A DNA stretch of 64,000 nucleotides from Emydura subglobosa (lineage: Eukaryota > Chordata > Testudines > Chelidae): positions 11,848,399-11,912,398 of the forward strand of contig ML679968.1 of assembly GCA_007922225.1 (NCBI GenBank), in the 5' to 3' direction. The translations under genes were made by a program, and so were the position numbers. The notes beneath the pieces are model-generated. The model was not told the origin of the DNA, searched no databases, and saw only the letters and a list, made by a program, of their open reading frames with translations. Below, one piece after another: positions 1 to 11,640 of this stretch; positions within the stretch are counted from its first letter, which is position 1, and every line of letters begins with the position of its first letter.

Positions 1-1220
1 GTCATCCTGAAAGTCATCACATCATTGTGAAGCCCTCAGTGAGGGCATCAGTTATCACCATCACACCAGTGGAGACTCCAGTCAGAGACAAGTGAGATCC
101 TGCCCTGTTCCCCCATCTCTTGTGTGTTCCTTTCTGCCCTATTATTTTCCCTCCTTTTCTCTCTCTCTCTGCTTCCCATTTGATACTGAGTTCAACTGTA
201 ATTCATAGCGCTAGTACAATGAAACAGCCCATCCAGCTCTGCCCAGTTTGAGAGACACTGGGAAAAGAAGAGAGACCAGACCAGCCAAATGACTTCCCAG
301 ACCCCAGGCCAGGAGATGAATGAGAGCCCAGGGCAACTACTGTCGTGAATGACCTGTCAACTCAGTGCATCCATCTATGACTAATTTGCGGCCCAGAATC
401 CTGAAAACATCAGCAAAAGCCTATGCCTGTTTTACTTAAGCATTGCACAGAGGAGTAGTATGTAATCTCATATGCACATATAGATTGAAGTAGTTACAGA
501 ATATCTCTTTGTATGAGTTTGTGGCATTAACTGCATGCCTGTCAAATTAACTTGTCCAAGAGATGCATACCTTTCACTAATGTGTACAAGCTTGTGGCTT
601 AGTAGGTATTACTAGGTATAGTTAGTGGCTTTATAAGATTATTCTTTAATTACAGCTACCACTGTAAGATGTAACGCATTGCTTAATGCATTTAGCTTTA
701 TGCATTGCTACAATGCTAACACTATGTAAATGGGGTACTACATTCACCTACTTGCTTTAAGAACGTTACATCTCAAAAAGATTGTTTCTTTTGAAAAAAT
801 AATTTATAAAACACAAAGGAGATCCCTCAGTTTAGGCCTTATTTCAGGAAAGCATCCCTATTTAGGACAGCAATTATGCATGTACTTTGAAGTCAATAGG
901 AATTGAGCATGTGCTTAATTGCTATCCTGAATGGGGACCTTTATTTGGTATGGATGGAATATCTATAAAGAGAAACTATAAATCTCAAGACAAATCTATT
1001 GGTTTTTCACCAATCACTAACGGTGCCCATGGTTCATGAATAGATTAAATATTATCTATCTTCATATAATTAGTTTATGTTGTGTGTACTAAATAAAATT
1101 GACAAATTCTGCTTCATAGCAACTTTTGAAGTTTTGAAATTCGTTTTCATTCCAGACTGGCATGAAACCAAAGACTTTCAGATGTTTTCCTGCAAAGAAT
1201 AATGTGTTGAAATATCCATT
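1..1220. other. Unassigned AT-rich DNA
   Basis: No gene, repeat family or RNA gene could be recognised in this stretch. Stop codons are frequent in all frames and no long palindrome or tandem array was seen. Confidence 0.5.
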
Positions 1221-1269
1221 TTTAGATCAGAATCTGAGTTTTTCAATTTAGGAAGTTGACAGTTAGCAT

Positions 1270-1400
1270 GCTGCTCTAGGTTGTGGGAAATCCAGATTCC
1301 AGTCCCTGCTTTATCAGATCATGCTGCATCAACCAGAGAAGACATCTGAACTTGGGTTTGCCACATCCTAATGCAGCGTCCTAACCACCAGCTTATTGAG
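1270..1400. repeat. tRNA-like foldback SINE fragment
   Basis: The left half has a B-box-like stretch (agattccagtccctgct). The right half holds its counterpart on the other strand (gaacttgggtttgcc followed by tcctaaccacc, the complement of an A-box-like ggtggttagga). Paired sense and antisense tRNA-like halves also occur in the element at 26823-27081. It is inferred to be a dispersed element of that family, old and degraded. Boundaries are approximate. Confidence 0.45.
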
Positions 1401-1639
1401 AACCTCTTTTCCTGCTGCACCCCCTCAGAAGAACATTTCTGACAAAAACTATGTCCAAACTGATACGTTTCAGTTTTGACAAAACAGCATATTTCAACAA
1501 AATTTCCTTTTATCAAAAATGTTTCCACTAGCTCCAATATACTAAACCTACATATGGTCGTGTTATTTTCTTAGCCTACTTATATTTCAAGCTCCATTTT
1601 CAAAGGATTAAATATAGCTGCTTCTAGAGTTGATTGAAA

Positions 1640-2035
1640 ATATTTCTGACTGAGTGCCCTAACCACTGGGCTAAAGAAACAGCTTTTTTTTTTCCACCTC
1701 CTCCTCTCCGCCCTCCCTCCTTTTGTGTGATGTATGGCATGCTTTGAGCACAACTGCTAGCTTCAGGCCCAGTGGAAAGATAGGCAGGGTAAAGCCTAAC
1801 TTTACCTAGTTTAAGGCTCACACTGAGGCTTGGGAGTGAGTCAGCATTGCACATACCCCATACATTTAGGCACGTAGGGGACTTTTACAGGAAAAATGTA
1901 AGCAACAAGGGATTTTAGGCAACTACAGGGGCTAAACAGGGGTTTTGAAGATCTCTATGATGTCTACATTTTGGATTCACTCACCTAAAATGGGAATTAG
2001 GCACCTAAATCCTGTTGTGGCTCTATGCCTTAGTG
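1640..2035 (-). repeat. tRNA-headed SINE-like repeat
   Basis: On the minus strand the element starts with a tRNA-like head: the plus strand reads gtgccctaaccactgggct near 1655, the complement of an A-box-type agcccagtggttagggcac. The other end carries the aggcacctaaatcc motif near 2000. A second copy with the same order of parts lies at 23130-23470. A purine/pyrimidine-rich tract (1681-1722) sits inside. It is inferred to be a Pol III-type SINE or a foldback relative, with no target duplication identified. Confidence 0.5.
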
Positions 2036-5000
2036 TTTATTGAGTCCTTATTCAGGCAAAATTGCCATTTGGCCTGAAAGGTACTAAATCCCTGTACCTC
2101 CTGTTAACCTTACTGGGAGGTACAGGTGCTCGGTATCTCTCAGGATTAGTTAGGCCTATTAACTTCAATTAGTGTTGCCTGGGTAAAGACCAAGCCAAAC
2201 TGAGTGAGGACTGCAGGGTATGATTTTTTTTTTTTAACTGAAAATAGGCTTTAAGCTATTTGACTCTCACAAATATTCACAATCTCTCTCTTTGATCATT
2301 AGAGCTGGTTGAAAAATGTAAAAAAAAAAAAAAAAAAAATCACAGGACCACAACCCACCTGCTCTGCCTTCCACAGTGGCATGGAGATGCAGATATGCAG
2401 CATTTCGGCATCTCTATATGGCTACAGTATAGGCCAGACGTCTGATGTAGGTCTAGGGAGAGAACTGGAAGCTTGAGCCACGCAAAAGGTAGCTTGATTC
2501 ATTGGCTGCTTTGTAAAAGTGTGTTCATGAACAATTTGTCTAGAAATATGATCATTTGAACAAATTTATTTTGACAGCATGGCTGTCACACACACAATTA
2601 GATGAAATAATTTCTCCCTTGCAGCAAAATGAACCTAAGCCTAAAACCACATAGCTCTCTCTCTCCTCCCAATTAGATTCCTGCTGGGGACATGGAAATG
2701 AACTAAAATAGTTATAGTGGCCAAATTCCACCTACTTTGAAGTCCTGTGCCTTACCAGCATTTTCTATTGAAAAAAAGAGAACATTGCTAGGTATATTCA
2801 GTGGACCTAATGTTGTTTTAAAAGTGAGCCTTTCTAAATTGCTCCCTTCTCTCTTGATCTGAGATAAGGAATCGTATATACACCAGCAGACACAGCAGAA
2901 TAAGAAGCGCATCTTTCTCACAAGGTAAGGTTTATTAGATAATGGATCATTCTAGCACAGGGACACCTAGTCGTTTGTTTCTCCTGGCTTCAATAATAAG
3001 AACAATGACACCTAGCTGGAAAGCTGACTGGCCTATTAAGGCCAAGATTTTCAAAAACAGTTAAGCTCTGAAAATAATTATATAATCAGATTAGGCAGAC
3101 CTATCAGACAAAATGAATCATGTTTGATTATAAAATCCCTTATTCATTGGAGGCAATACGCAGGTTTATGTTATGGCTGTTGATCACAGGAAAACACGGT
3201 GTAAGTGTAGATGCTGCCTCCTATCAAAATAGTAAGCATGGACTGCAAACCATTATTTAACATTGTTTAAAGACTCATGATATGCATTGCACGTATTTGC
3301 CAAAACATAAAGCCTTAACATAAAACTGGATGCTGTTTCCTGTTTGAAAAAGCTCCCAAATGCATTAGTGAGTGTTTACTAGTTATTCCTGCTTTATGAT
3401 ATACATCTTCCTGAGCAGAACTCTTTCAAATTTATTTTTCTAATAGTTCTTATCTTTTCTCTATGACTATAGTAGAATATTGCTCATGTCTCTTGTTCAT
3501 TCTTTCTCACCCCCTCTCATAATGCAAAACCGGTTTCTTTCAAGCTGATCTCTGTGGAGAAATTGTTGCTGATTTATATTGACATCACTGGGTTGCACAA
3601 GCTGTATATCGGCACAGAATCAAGTCCTATAATTCTGCTTTAGACAGTGGTAATAATGCAGTTGCCTATTGGAGAATATGGAGATCAATTTTTCTAAAGT
3701 AGTCTAAGGAAAACAATGAAGGAAAATGACTGACTAGGAATAGGCTGCATGCCATTCATCCGACTGTCCATTCGTATTCTGGGAAAGCTTTGTTCATAGT
3801 TCTGGGGGTCATATGAATAAGGATAATATTATTAACTAGAACTAAACAGCATGTTGCCTTTTTCAGAACTCTTGGATGCCTTTTTAATTTTTGCTGCCAA
3901 GATTTTTCAGCAGTGACTAGTGACTTTGGAGGCCTCCTTTTTCCAGTGCCCAAACTTCAGACACCTTGAAGAGGCCAATTTCTCAATTTGAGAAAGTGCC
4001 AAGCACCCACCCTCTGAAAATTAAATCCCTTTAATGGGTTTCAAGTTTCAAATCTTGCTCTGAATGTTTTTAACTTGTTTGTCGAAGCAGATCCTCTGAA
4101 TTCTTTTTCTGTCATGTTCAAAAGATCTATGCTTAGCTGATCTCCGTTGCTTCCCCTTGGTCTTTTTTTTTTTTTTTAAATAATGTTCATAAAGGTATAA
4201 ATATTTTTCTGTAGGAAGTATTAGGAACTGACATATTATGAAGAGGCTGTGTTCAAACATCCGTTCACTGGACTTCTAGTTAAAAAGGTTTTTTAAGACC
4301 TCTTGTAGTATTTACTTACCAAAATATTAATCTAATTTTTTCTTTTTCGGTTATGTATTAATATTGTTCTGATAACAATTTAAATCATAATATCTAGAAA
4401 AGTGTTTTTCTACTTATCATTTAGCTTTCAGTAGCTTCAAAGATTGTGGAAAAGGTTGCTGCATTACAATTGTTGTAGGTCAATTTTTATCAGCACCTTC
4501 CTTGTAGAGACCTATTTGAGGCTGTCCTCTGATTCACCTATGTGAGTCAGATTCTTTGTAGACTTTTGAGCTTGCATGTGTCTGCTGATCATTGTTTAAT
4601 CTTTTTTACTTTTGGCTATTTTTGTGATGCTTGATACTGTTATGATGAGTACAGATTATTAAATTACAGTGATTTAATAATGAGTTAGTTTATCTGGTAC
4701 AACACATGGCTCTTCCTAATCTTATTTTCTTCAGTGATCACATTGTGTTGATTTAGGGCTTCCTGTTTCCAGAGTTACACAGATGACTTGTGAAGTTTTC
4801 AATCTGGGGTCTGTTTTATTGTGCATGCTGTGATATCTCGTGTTATATTTATAGTGCTGACCCTCAGTTTGGTGGCTTAGCCACTGCAAACACCATAATA
4901 GCTCTCTTTGCAAGGAGACAGGTGTCTATTTGACATTGGCTTAAATTCTTGCCAGTAAACCAAATGCTAACAAAACAATTAATGCTGACTGGGGCCTCTT

Positions 5001-5580
5001 AGTATAGGCCTTTTCTGTGGTATCCTTTGATGGTAAGAGCCTCCAGGGTGCTTGACTGTAACTGGCCAATGCACTTTCCATCATCTACCACTGAGATGCT
5101 CCTAATCACCGGCAGCTAGAGGTTGGAATGACATGAGGTTTCTCTCAAATCGAGTCTCTCTGGGATACTTAAAACACGTTTTAGTTTATATTGTACAGCT
5201 TCCTGAGTATTCGTCATCTCAGCAGTCCAGCCCTGCTGTCAGCAGTTTTGAAATATTTGTTATTTTACGCACTATGGACTCTTCTGTCCCATCAGCCATT
5301 TATTTTCAGTTGAAAGAATTCTTGGAGCTTTTATTTTAAATTTGTTTTTATTTCTCCTACTGTATCTCCTGAAACTGGAGTCTCATTAGGTGGTCGATAT
5401 TTTCACTTACTGCTATGAAACTGTCCCTGACATGCTATGTCAAGGGAATTACCTGCATCACTTTATGCCTTAAAATGGTTTTCCTTCTTCCCTAGTAATT
5501 TGCAACGTTTTTGTTAATGACCATAAAGTTGTGGATGTAGTCTTTTTCTCCATTATGAATCAGAATGCACTATCACATAA
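2036..5580. other. Unassigned AT-rich DNA
   Basis: Nothing gene-like was found in about 3.5 kb. It holds a 20-base A run (2320-2339) and a T run (4163-4177), either of which could be the tail of a decayed retroposon, but no body could be matched to them. Confidence 0.5.
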
Positions 5581-5596
5581 TTTTTGGGGTTCAAAT

Positions 5597-6605
5597 TAGG
5601 GTTGTCAAAATGATTTTAAAAAAGCACTTAATTGCGAGAAAAAATAGTTGTGATTAATTGCAGTTTTAATCACACTGTTAATCAGTAATACAATACCCAT
5701 TTAAATTGATTACAAAATATTTTTGGATGTTTTTCTTCATTTTCAAATATATTGATTTCAATTACAACACAGAATACAAAGTGTACAGCGCTCACCTTTT
5801 ATTATTATTATTATTACTACGAATATTTGCACAGTAAAAGAGATAAATAAAAGAAATAGTATTTTTAAATTCACCTCATACAAATATTGTAGTGTAATCT
5901 CTTTATTGTGAAATTGCAACTTACGAATGTAGAATTATTATTATTATTTTTTACATAACTGCACTCAAACAAAACAATGTAAAACTTTAGAGCTTAAAAG
6001 TCGAAGCATTAAGGGGCATACAATGTTTAGCATATCTGGCATGTAAATACTTTGCATCATTTGCTACAATAGTGCCATGTGAATGCCTGTTCTCACTTTC
6101 AGATGACATTGTAAATAAGAAGTGGGCAGCATAATCTCCCATAGATGTAAACAATCTTTTTCGTCTTAGCAATTGTCTGAATAAAAAGTAGGACTGAGTG
6201 GACTTGTAGGTCTAAAGTTTCACATTGTTTTGCTTTTGAGTGCAGTTATGTAAAAAATAATTCTACATTTGTAAGTTTCACTTTCATAATAGAGATTACA
6301 CTGCAGTACTTGTACGAGGTGAATTTAAAAATACTATTTCTTTTGTTTATCTTTTTAACAGTGCTGATATTTTAATAAAAATAATAATATAAAGTGAGCA
6401 CTGTACACTTTGTGTTTTGTGTGGTAGTTGTGATATTTGAAAACATAGAAAAACATCCAAACATATTTATAATAAATGTAAATTGGTATTCTATTATTGT
6501 TAACAGTGCAATTAAAACTGTGATTAATTGCAACTATTTTTAAAAATCTAGTTAATTTGTTTTGCATTAATTGCATGCATTAACTGCAATTAATTGACAG
6601 CCCTA
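5597..6605 (+). mobile_element. Internally deleted hAT transposon with 8-bp TSD
   Basis: The element begins tagggttgtcaa and ends ttgacagcccta. It is flanked on both sides by the identical 8-bp duplication gttcaaat (5589-5596 and 6606-6613), the size made by hAT transposases. The first roughly 390 bp and the last roughly 410 bp are long imperfect inverted repeats. Between them, on the plus strand at about 5992-6191, lies a decayed hAT C-terminal dimerisation domain: with one base restored the frame reads through CLAYLA, PCECLF and NKK-type segments, with two internal stops. The copy is non-functional. An ATT microsatellite (5799-5817) is inside the left arm. The related, longer copy is at 48563-49737. 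Confidence 0.85.
5992..6191 (+). pseudogene. hAT transposase C-terminal (hATC) remnant
   Basis: This is the only coding remnant in the element. It corresponds to the C-terminal dimerisation region of hAT transposases, which holds the conserved hydrophobic and Trp-rich motifs used for multimer formation. Conceptual reading on the plus strand needs one single-base correction near 6015 and crosses two in-frame stops, then ends at a natural-looking stop after Asn-Lys-Lys at 6189-6191. No catalytic DDE residues are present, because that part of the protein has been deleted. Confidence 0.7.
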
Positions 6606-6752
6606 GTTCAAATATTGCCACTGAATAGGGTCCCTGCCTCTGGCCTTTACATGGTTCAGCAGTCATAGCACTTTTTTTCTTTTAAACTTTCCATGCTTTC
6701 TTCTTCAGTCTACTTCTGAAAACTTTTGACAGATTTTTTTTTTGGTTATATT

Positions 6753-6864
6753 AGGCCTTGATCCAGCAAAGCATTTAAGCACATGAGTAGCACCACAGAA
6801 GACAACAGGAATAGTCATGTACTCAAATTTATGCACATGGTTATGTGCTTTGCTGGATTGGGCC
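6753..6864. mobile_element. Short palindromic MITE
   Basis: The left end (aggccttgatccagcaaagca) and the right end (tgctttgctggattgggcc) are inverted complements over about 19 bp with a few mismatches. The arrangement matches the dispersed palindromic elements at 28328-28414 and 41286-41364, which share the gatcc-agcaaa / gatcctgcaa type of end. No coding capacity. Confidence 0.6.
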
Positions 6865-7033
6865 TTGATAATGTTTTGTGTCATCTGCATCAGCCATGTT
6901 CAGTCCACTGTCATGTGATGGCCTCTCTAGCCTGACTCTCTCCTCTCCTGACTTGGCAAAACTCCCTTCTGTTGTCAGTCAGTCAGGGTGTGCGTGCTGG
7001 TGTGAGTTCCCCTCTGCATTCTGTCTCAGCTTC

Positions 7034-7769
7034 TGCAGCTAGCTGAATCGACAGACCTCGTTAAGCACGACCCATAAATTACCACAGACTCGGATAAGTG
7101 GTGAAGGTATTCGGTCAAGTTTATTGCAAGTGAAGCATGGTGCTAGCGCCCTACAGGAGGTACAGGTACACTAGGACATGTATGCTCGTCACAATGGATC
7201 AGTTCAATTAACAGCGGGACTTTCCATTATCCCCTCGGCCAGACAAAGATGCTCCAGCAAGAATCCCCTTCTTATACCCTGATGTAAACAGGTTACACAA
7301 TACCTCTTTGATGTCTTTGATATTGGTAATTCTACCTTGCCTCCAAGTCAAGCATAACATCTTCATCCATCCTCCTGTCTCTTACTTTAAGGTCAAGGTG
7401 TCTCTGTACTATCCTTCGTAATTATGTTTATGCACTACTGCTTCTTAGGGGGAGCCTGTTCTGCCTCCCTATATTGTGTTTCTGTTTGGGGAGCATGGAT
7501 ACAGTCTCCCAGGATTTTGTTTCTGCAATCACCATATATTGGGGGAGTTAGGACTGCTATTGCTTTTAACAATACTGTGTTCCTGTTACTGCTCCTTAGA
7601 AATGCCAGTGCATTTAACAATGCTGCGTTTCTGCCAAGTTCCTGTACCAGTCTGTGAACTTGTAAGCAGCCAAGCAGTTGCTGTTTCCTTAAGCCAGATT
7701 TTGGTTCAGGCCTCAGTTCTTGCATCTGGGCCCCTAATACTAGGCCTCATGCTCTCACTTTCTACTACA
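7034..7769 (-). mobile_element. Solo LTR, endogenous retrovirus-like
   Basis: On the minus strand the block runs from tgtagtag to gctgca, so it has TG...CA ends. The flanks gcttc (7029-7033) and ccttc (7770-7774) are a 5-bp duplication with one mismatch. In the right order for U3-R-U5 on that strand it has a TATA-like box (ggtataagaag, plus positions 7269-7279) and an AATAAA signal (complement of agtttattgc, 7118-7127). No internal gag/pol region follows on either side, so it is read as a solo LTR. The overlapping open frames inside it on both strands are not genes. Confidence 0.65.
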
Positions 7770-7774
7770 CCTTC

Positions 7775-9361
7775 CATTGACGCTTCTACTGGAAGAGAGT
7801 TACACTTTTTTTTTTCTTTTTAAGCTTTTGAGAATCTTTCACAGAAAAACTGAAACTTTAAACAGAAACAACAAAACCATTTTGTATTGCAAATTTTTTG
7901 CTTGGCTTCTGTTAAATTTTACTATCACTTCACTGATGTTTTTCAAGTTTGTGGCATTTTCATTCTCCCAAAATAAAAAGCAGCATTTGTAAAGAAAACT
8001 TTTCTTTCTTTAAAATGTCAAAGCCTTGCACAAATAAGCACAGGCAAAATGAGGGTCTGTTTTATCTCTTTGTCCTAATTTTGTCCTAATGTTGCTTCAT
8101 ATATAAAGGCAAAGATCTTCAAAAATGAGTACCCCAAATTAGTCTTCTAAGGGGTTGAGAGTTCTGAAAAGCTCTGCTTTCGCTAAAGTGCCTAAATAGT
8201 GGCCAGCCTTTCAAAAGCACTCAGCAGCAACATCTAAATGATGACAACCTAGGATTATTTTGTCAGTGCTGCTTTGCAAGTTTTTGCAATTTAAGCAAAG
8301 GATAGCTTTGTCTCAGAAAAGCTGCTTTTCATTCTGGGATAATGGGAAAATCCTTTTAAAAAAAAAAAGTCTTGGCCAAAATGTTTTACAGACCTCTGTT
8401 TCCAGTATCAGTTGGACCGTGTTTCTCCACAGCATGTGTATCTATTCTGATGGGTGTGTTTAATTAGTTTCTCATGTCTTTGTTGATTTAATGAATTAAT
8501 TTTGAAATAATCCAGTGATTAAACAACTTCAACTTTAGGCAAGTCATAGGCTTGGTATGTACAATACATCAAGCGATTTCCTGTTTCCTTCACTAATGCA
8601 AATATTCCCAATGAAATCAGCTGATACACTTGCCTGGGAGGTGTAGATTTCGTCTAACAATCCACTTTGCACTCCACCCACATAGAGCTTAAATATTGGT
8701 GGAGTGGATTTCATGCTGAAATGAGCTGGGGATACAAGAGTCAAATAGTCTGAGGGTTGTGAACCTGTTGCTATTTTTTAGGTTTTTGAGTTCCCCAAAT
8801 CAATTTGTTTGTGAACATATTTTCTGTTTCCTTTATTAATTAAGGGGGAAATTATTTAAAACCAAAACCTTGTTTCTAGCTAACTGATGTAATATGGTCA
8901 CTGACACTGGAGAAAGGAAGTTAGGTTTCAGGAGCAATCTCAGTCAGCCTGACACAGAGAACTCAAATGAAAATTGAATGTAAACTGTTGGCTCTAGAAT
9001 CGTAGCATGTAAAGCCGGCCACTTAACATGCTTTATAAAGATTTCTTTCCTGCAACTCTTTCTGCCTTTTGCATCACTTACTGCTGATGGGACCAGGTTA
9101 GCTGGAAGAAGGACACAGGAAGGGAAGAATATTTTATGTAATAAATTTGGAAGAATATCCCTTTCCCAAAAATTAGGCTGTTGCAAAAATGTTGTCTGTA
9201 CATGACATATATGTACTGAACTAGATTCACCAGAATGCTTTGGTTTATGCTGTTTAGAGCTGGGCAGGCTTTCTCATTCTGTGAAAAATTTCAAGATTTC
9301 AAACATTTTTCTTGCTCCGCATCAAGACAAAACTAAGATCTTTTGAAATTTTTCAAGAGAG
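7775..9361. other. Mostly unassigned AT-rich DNA
   Basis: No gene was recognised. A piece at about 8108-8215 resembles the aaaggc...ttcaaaa / ctttcaaaagcac palindromic MITE family, but it is too diverged for its ends to be placed. Confidence 0.45.
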
Positions 9362-9374
9362 GTAGCAGCCCTCC

Positions 9375-9460
9375 CCTTCGCAGAATTGTCCAGTGGTCAG
9401 GCCACTCATCGGGGAAGTAGAAGACCTAGGTTCAAGTCCCTACTCTGCCCAATAGCCTCC
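9375..9460 (+). repeat. tRNA-like SINE module
   Basis: An A-box-like gtccagtggtcaggccact near 9387 is followed about 35 bp later by a B-box-like ggttcaagtccctac near 9430. This is the split promoter layout of tRNA-derived SINEs. A cloverleaf with a proper acceptor stem could not be built, so it is not called a tRNA gene. It belongs with the tRNA-like modules at 1270, 1640, 23130 and 26823. Confidence 0.5.
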
Positions 9461-9565
9461 AGACTACAGAGTACCTCGCTCTCTGGATTATTTAATTACT
9501 TATACAAAGTGCGACAGCTCCAGCAGGGGAGACTGAAAGCACTCCACTCCACAGCAGCTGATAGC

Positions 9566-9828
9566 TCGGTGGCTAAGGGTACGTCAAGACTGACAGCAGT
9601 AAAGTAAATACCCACTGAATCGATCCAGAAGTTGCCAGAAGTCGAAGCAAGTCGAAAACGACCGCCTGAAGTGGCATAAAGCACTGTGTCTACGAGAATG
9701 CGGTTCCCGTCAGCGCAGTGCGGAGAAGCCACCGCGCAGAAGGGAAGCACAGCAGTCAACGGGAGTTATGCAAGCTACTCTGTCGGCTGCCGCTGAATAG
9801 CCAGGTAAGTGTAGACCAAGGCTTTGAT
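9566..9828. mobile_element. CpG-containing MITE, probable hAT type
   Basis: The left end taagggtacgtcaagactg and the right end taagtgtagaccaaggc are imperfect inverted partners of the kind found on hAT MITEs with gtctacact-type termini. The interior is rich in CpG (gtcgaagcaagtcgaaaacg region) compared with its AT-rich surroundings. No transposase remnant; exact ends uncertain. Confidence 0.45.
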
Positions 9829-10812
9829 ACTTATCTGGGCTGGGGTCAGGCTCTTGGGCCGATGAGGAGCCTTACTGAGTTCAATGAAGCCCTGTGCAGG
9901 TGTGAGGGTCCTACTTGTCCAAAGCAGCTGGCACGATTGGAGTCTTGGACTGCAATTTTTTCATGACATTTGTCATTCATGAAACCATTGGTTTCCATGT
10001 TTGCACTCCTTACTTACTCTTTACTTGATCTTAATTCAGTGATGCAGGATTTTTCCTTTTGCTTCCTTTTTTCATTCAAATTTATGTCCTACTCTTAGGG
10101 CCTGTTCCAAAGCCTAGTAAGGTCAATAGAAGGCATCCCACTGACTTCAACAACTTTCGAATAAGCCCCTTTCTGCAGTGCAACCACATTTGACTAGAGT
10201 TGTACTAATGATGGCCAACTGTATTTGGATGTGTCACTAAATGTGAGCCACATGAAGGAATTTGTATTAAAAATTGAACAATAATTTATAATTCAGATTG
10301 TAACATTGTCGATTTTGAACTCAGAATATTCACAGTTTAAAAATGTTTCCACATACTTATGCTCGTTTCAGAGGTGCTGCTCCCTTCATTGTTCAGGATG
10401 TGTCAATGTTTCCATCCCTGTTCTTCAGCACTTTATAACTCAGCCATGAAATTTTGCTGTGAGCTAAATTTTGGCAGCCAAAATCTCAAGCAAGGAGCAT
10501 ATTTTTAATATAAATTTTAAATCATTGCAGCTGTGTTTAATTTATATTAATGACCATTTAAAATATCTCTTGCTTTTATATTTATATTTTATATTATATA
10601 AAGAGTAACGGGACACAATAGACAAGACTTTTTTCAATTGATCTTGACTTTTGCAATTTTATTAAGACAAAGAAATGTAACCTTCAAACAACGTGAGGGC
10701 AGGGTTAACAATAGGGGTTGTAATACCATAGGACATAGAATAGATAGCTGCACACCCTGAATCAGGAGGAAAACTCTGCATGTGGATCTCCCCTTCCCGA
10801 ATTATACATCTT
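9829..10812. other. Mostly unassigned AT-rich DNA
   Basis: No gene was seen. A short inverted-repeat fragment (10097-10172, agggcctgttccaaagcc near one end and aataagcccct near the other) probably belongs to the palindromic MITE group. Confidence 0.4.
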
Positions 10813-11640
10813 GTAGAATCACAGAAGATTAGAATTGGAAGGAACATCAAGAGGTCATCTAATCCAACCCCCTGCTCATTCCATTTCAGTGCTTCACCAC
10901 CCTCCTAGAGAAAAAGCTTTTCCTAATATCCAATCTAGACCTCCCCCCACTGCAACTTGGGACCATTACTCCTTCTTCTGTCATCTGCCACCACTGAGAA
11001 CAGACTAGCTCCATCCTCTTTGAAACCCCCCCTTCAGGTAGATAAAGGCTGCTATCAAATCCCCCTCATTCTTCTCTTCTGTAGACTATATAAGACCAAT
11101 TTCCTCAGCCTATCCTCATAAGTCGTGAGCCCTAATATTTTTTGTTGCCCTTCACTGGACTGTCTCCAATTTGTCCACATTCTTTCTGTAGTGGAGGACC
11201 CACAACTGGGCACAATACTCCAAATGTGACCTCACCAGTGCCAAATGGAGGAGGATAATCACTTCCCTAGATCTTCAGGCAATGCTCCTACTAATGCAGC
11301 CCAATATGCCATTAGCCTTCTTGGCAATGAGGGCACACTGTTGACTCATACCCAGCTTCTTGTCGACTGTAACCCCCAGGTCCTTTTCTGCAGAACTGCT
11401 GCTTAGCCAGTTGGACCCCAGTCTGTAGCAGTGCATGGGATTCTTCCGTCCTAAGTGCAGGACTCTGCACTTGTCCCTGTTGAACCTCATCAGATTTCTT
11501 TCGGACCAATCCTCCAATTTATCTAGATCACTCTGTATCCTATCCCTAGTCTTCAGCGTATCTACCACTCCCCCATCTTAATATCATCCGTGAACTTGCT
11601 GAGGGTGCAATCTACAGCATCATCCAGATCATTAATGAAT
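10813..11640 (-). mobile_element. CR1 LINE, 5'-truncated 3' portion
   Basis: On the minus strand this is the 3' end of a CR1 retrotransposon: the last part of the reverse-transcriptase frame, then the 3' UTR ending at the attggaaggaac/agaatcacaga motif near 10813-10845. A frame on the minus strand at 11275-11568 encodes the RT C-terminal region, including segments like [14 protein letters not shown] and [13 protein letters not shown], typical of CR1. The copy is truncated on its 5' side near 11640, where similarity to CR1 stops at gatcattaatga. This is the usual dead-on-arrival CR1 structure. Confidence 0.85.
11275..11568 (-). pseudogene. CR1 reverse transcriptase C-terminal fragment
   Basis: About 97 codons of the C-terminal part of CR1 ORF2, downstream of the RT palm and thumb. 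Recognisable blocks are the [14 protein letters not shown] segment, the LGVTVDKKL segment and the [17 protein letters not shown] segment. The catalytic FADD box and the endonuclease domain are not in this copy. It ends in the CR1 3' UTR rather than in a complete C-terminus, so it cannot produce a working enzyme. Confidence 0.8.

Noticed and set aside
5987..6172. A 61-codon minus-strand frame
   Set aside because: It is antisense to the plus-strand hATC remnant of the same element.
7424..7823. Overlapping frames of 77-115 codons on both strands
   Set aside because: They lie in the solo LTR at 7034-7769 and show no protein-like pattern.
9375..9460. Possible functional tRNA gene
   Set aside because: A-box-like and B-box-like motifs are present, but no acceptor stem or full cloverleaf could be formed, and the module recurs as a dispersed repeat.
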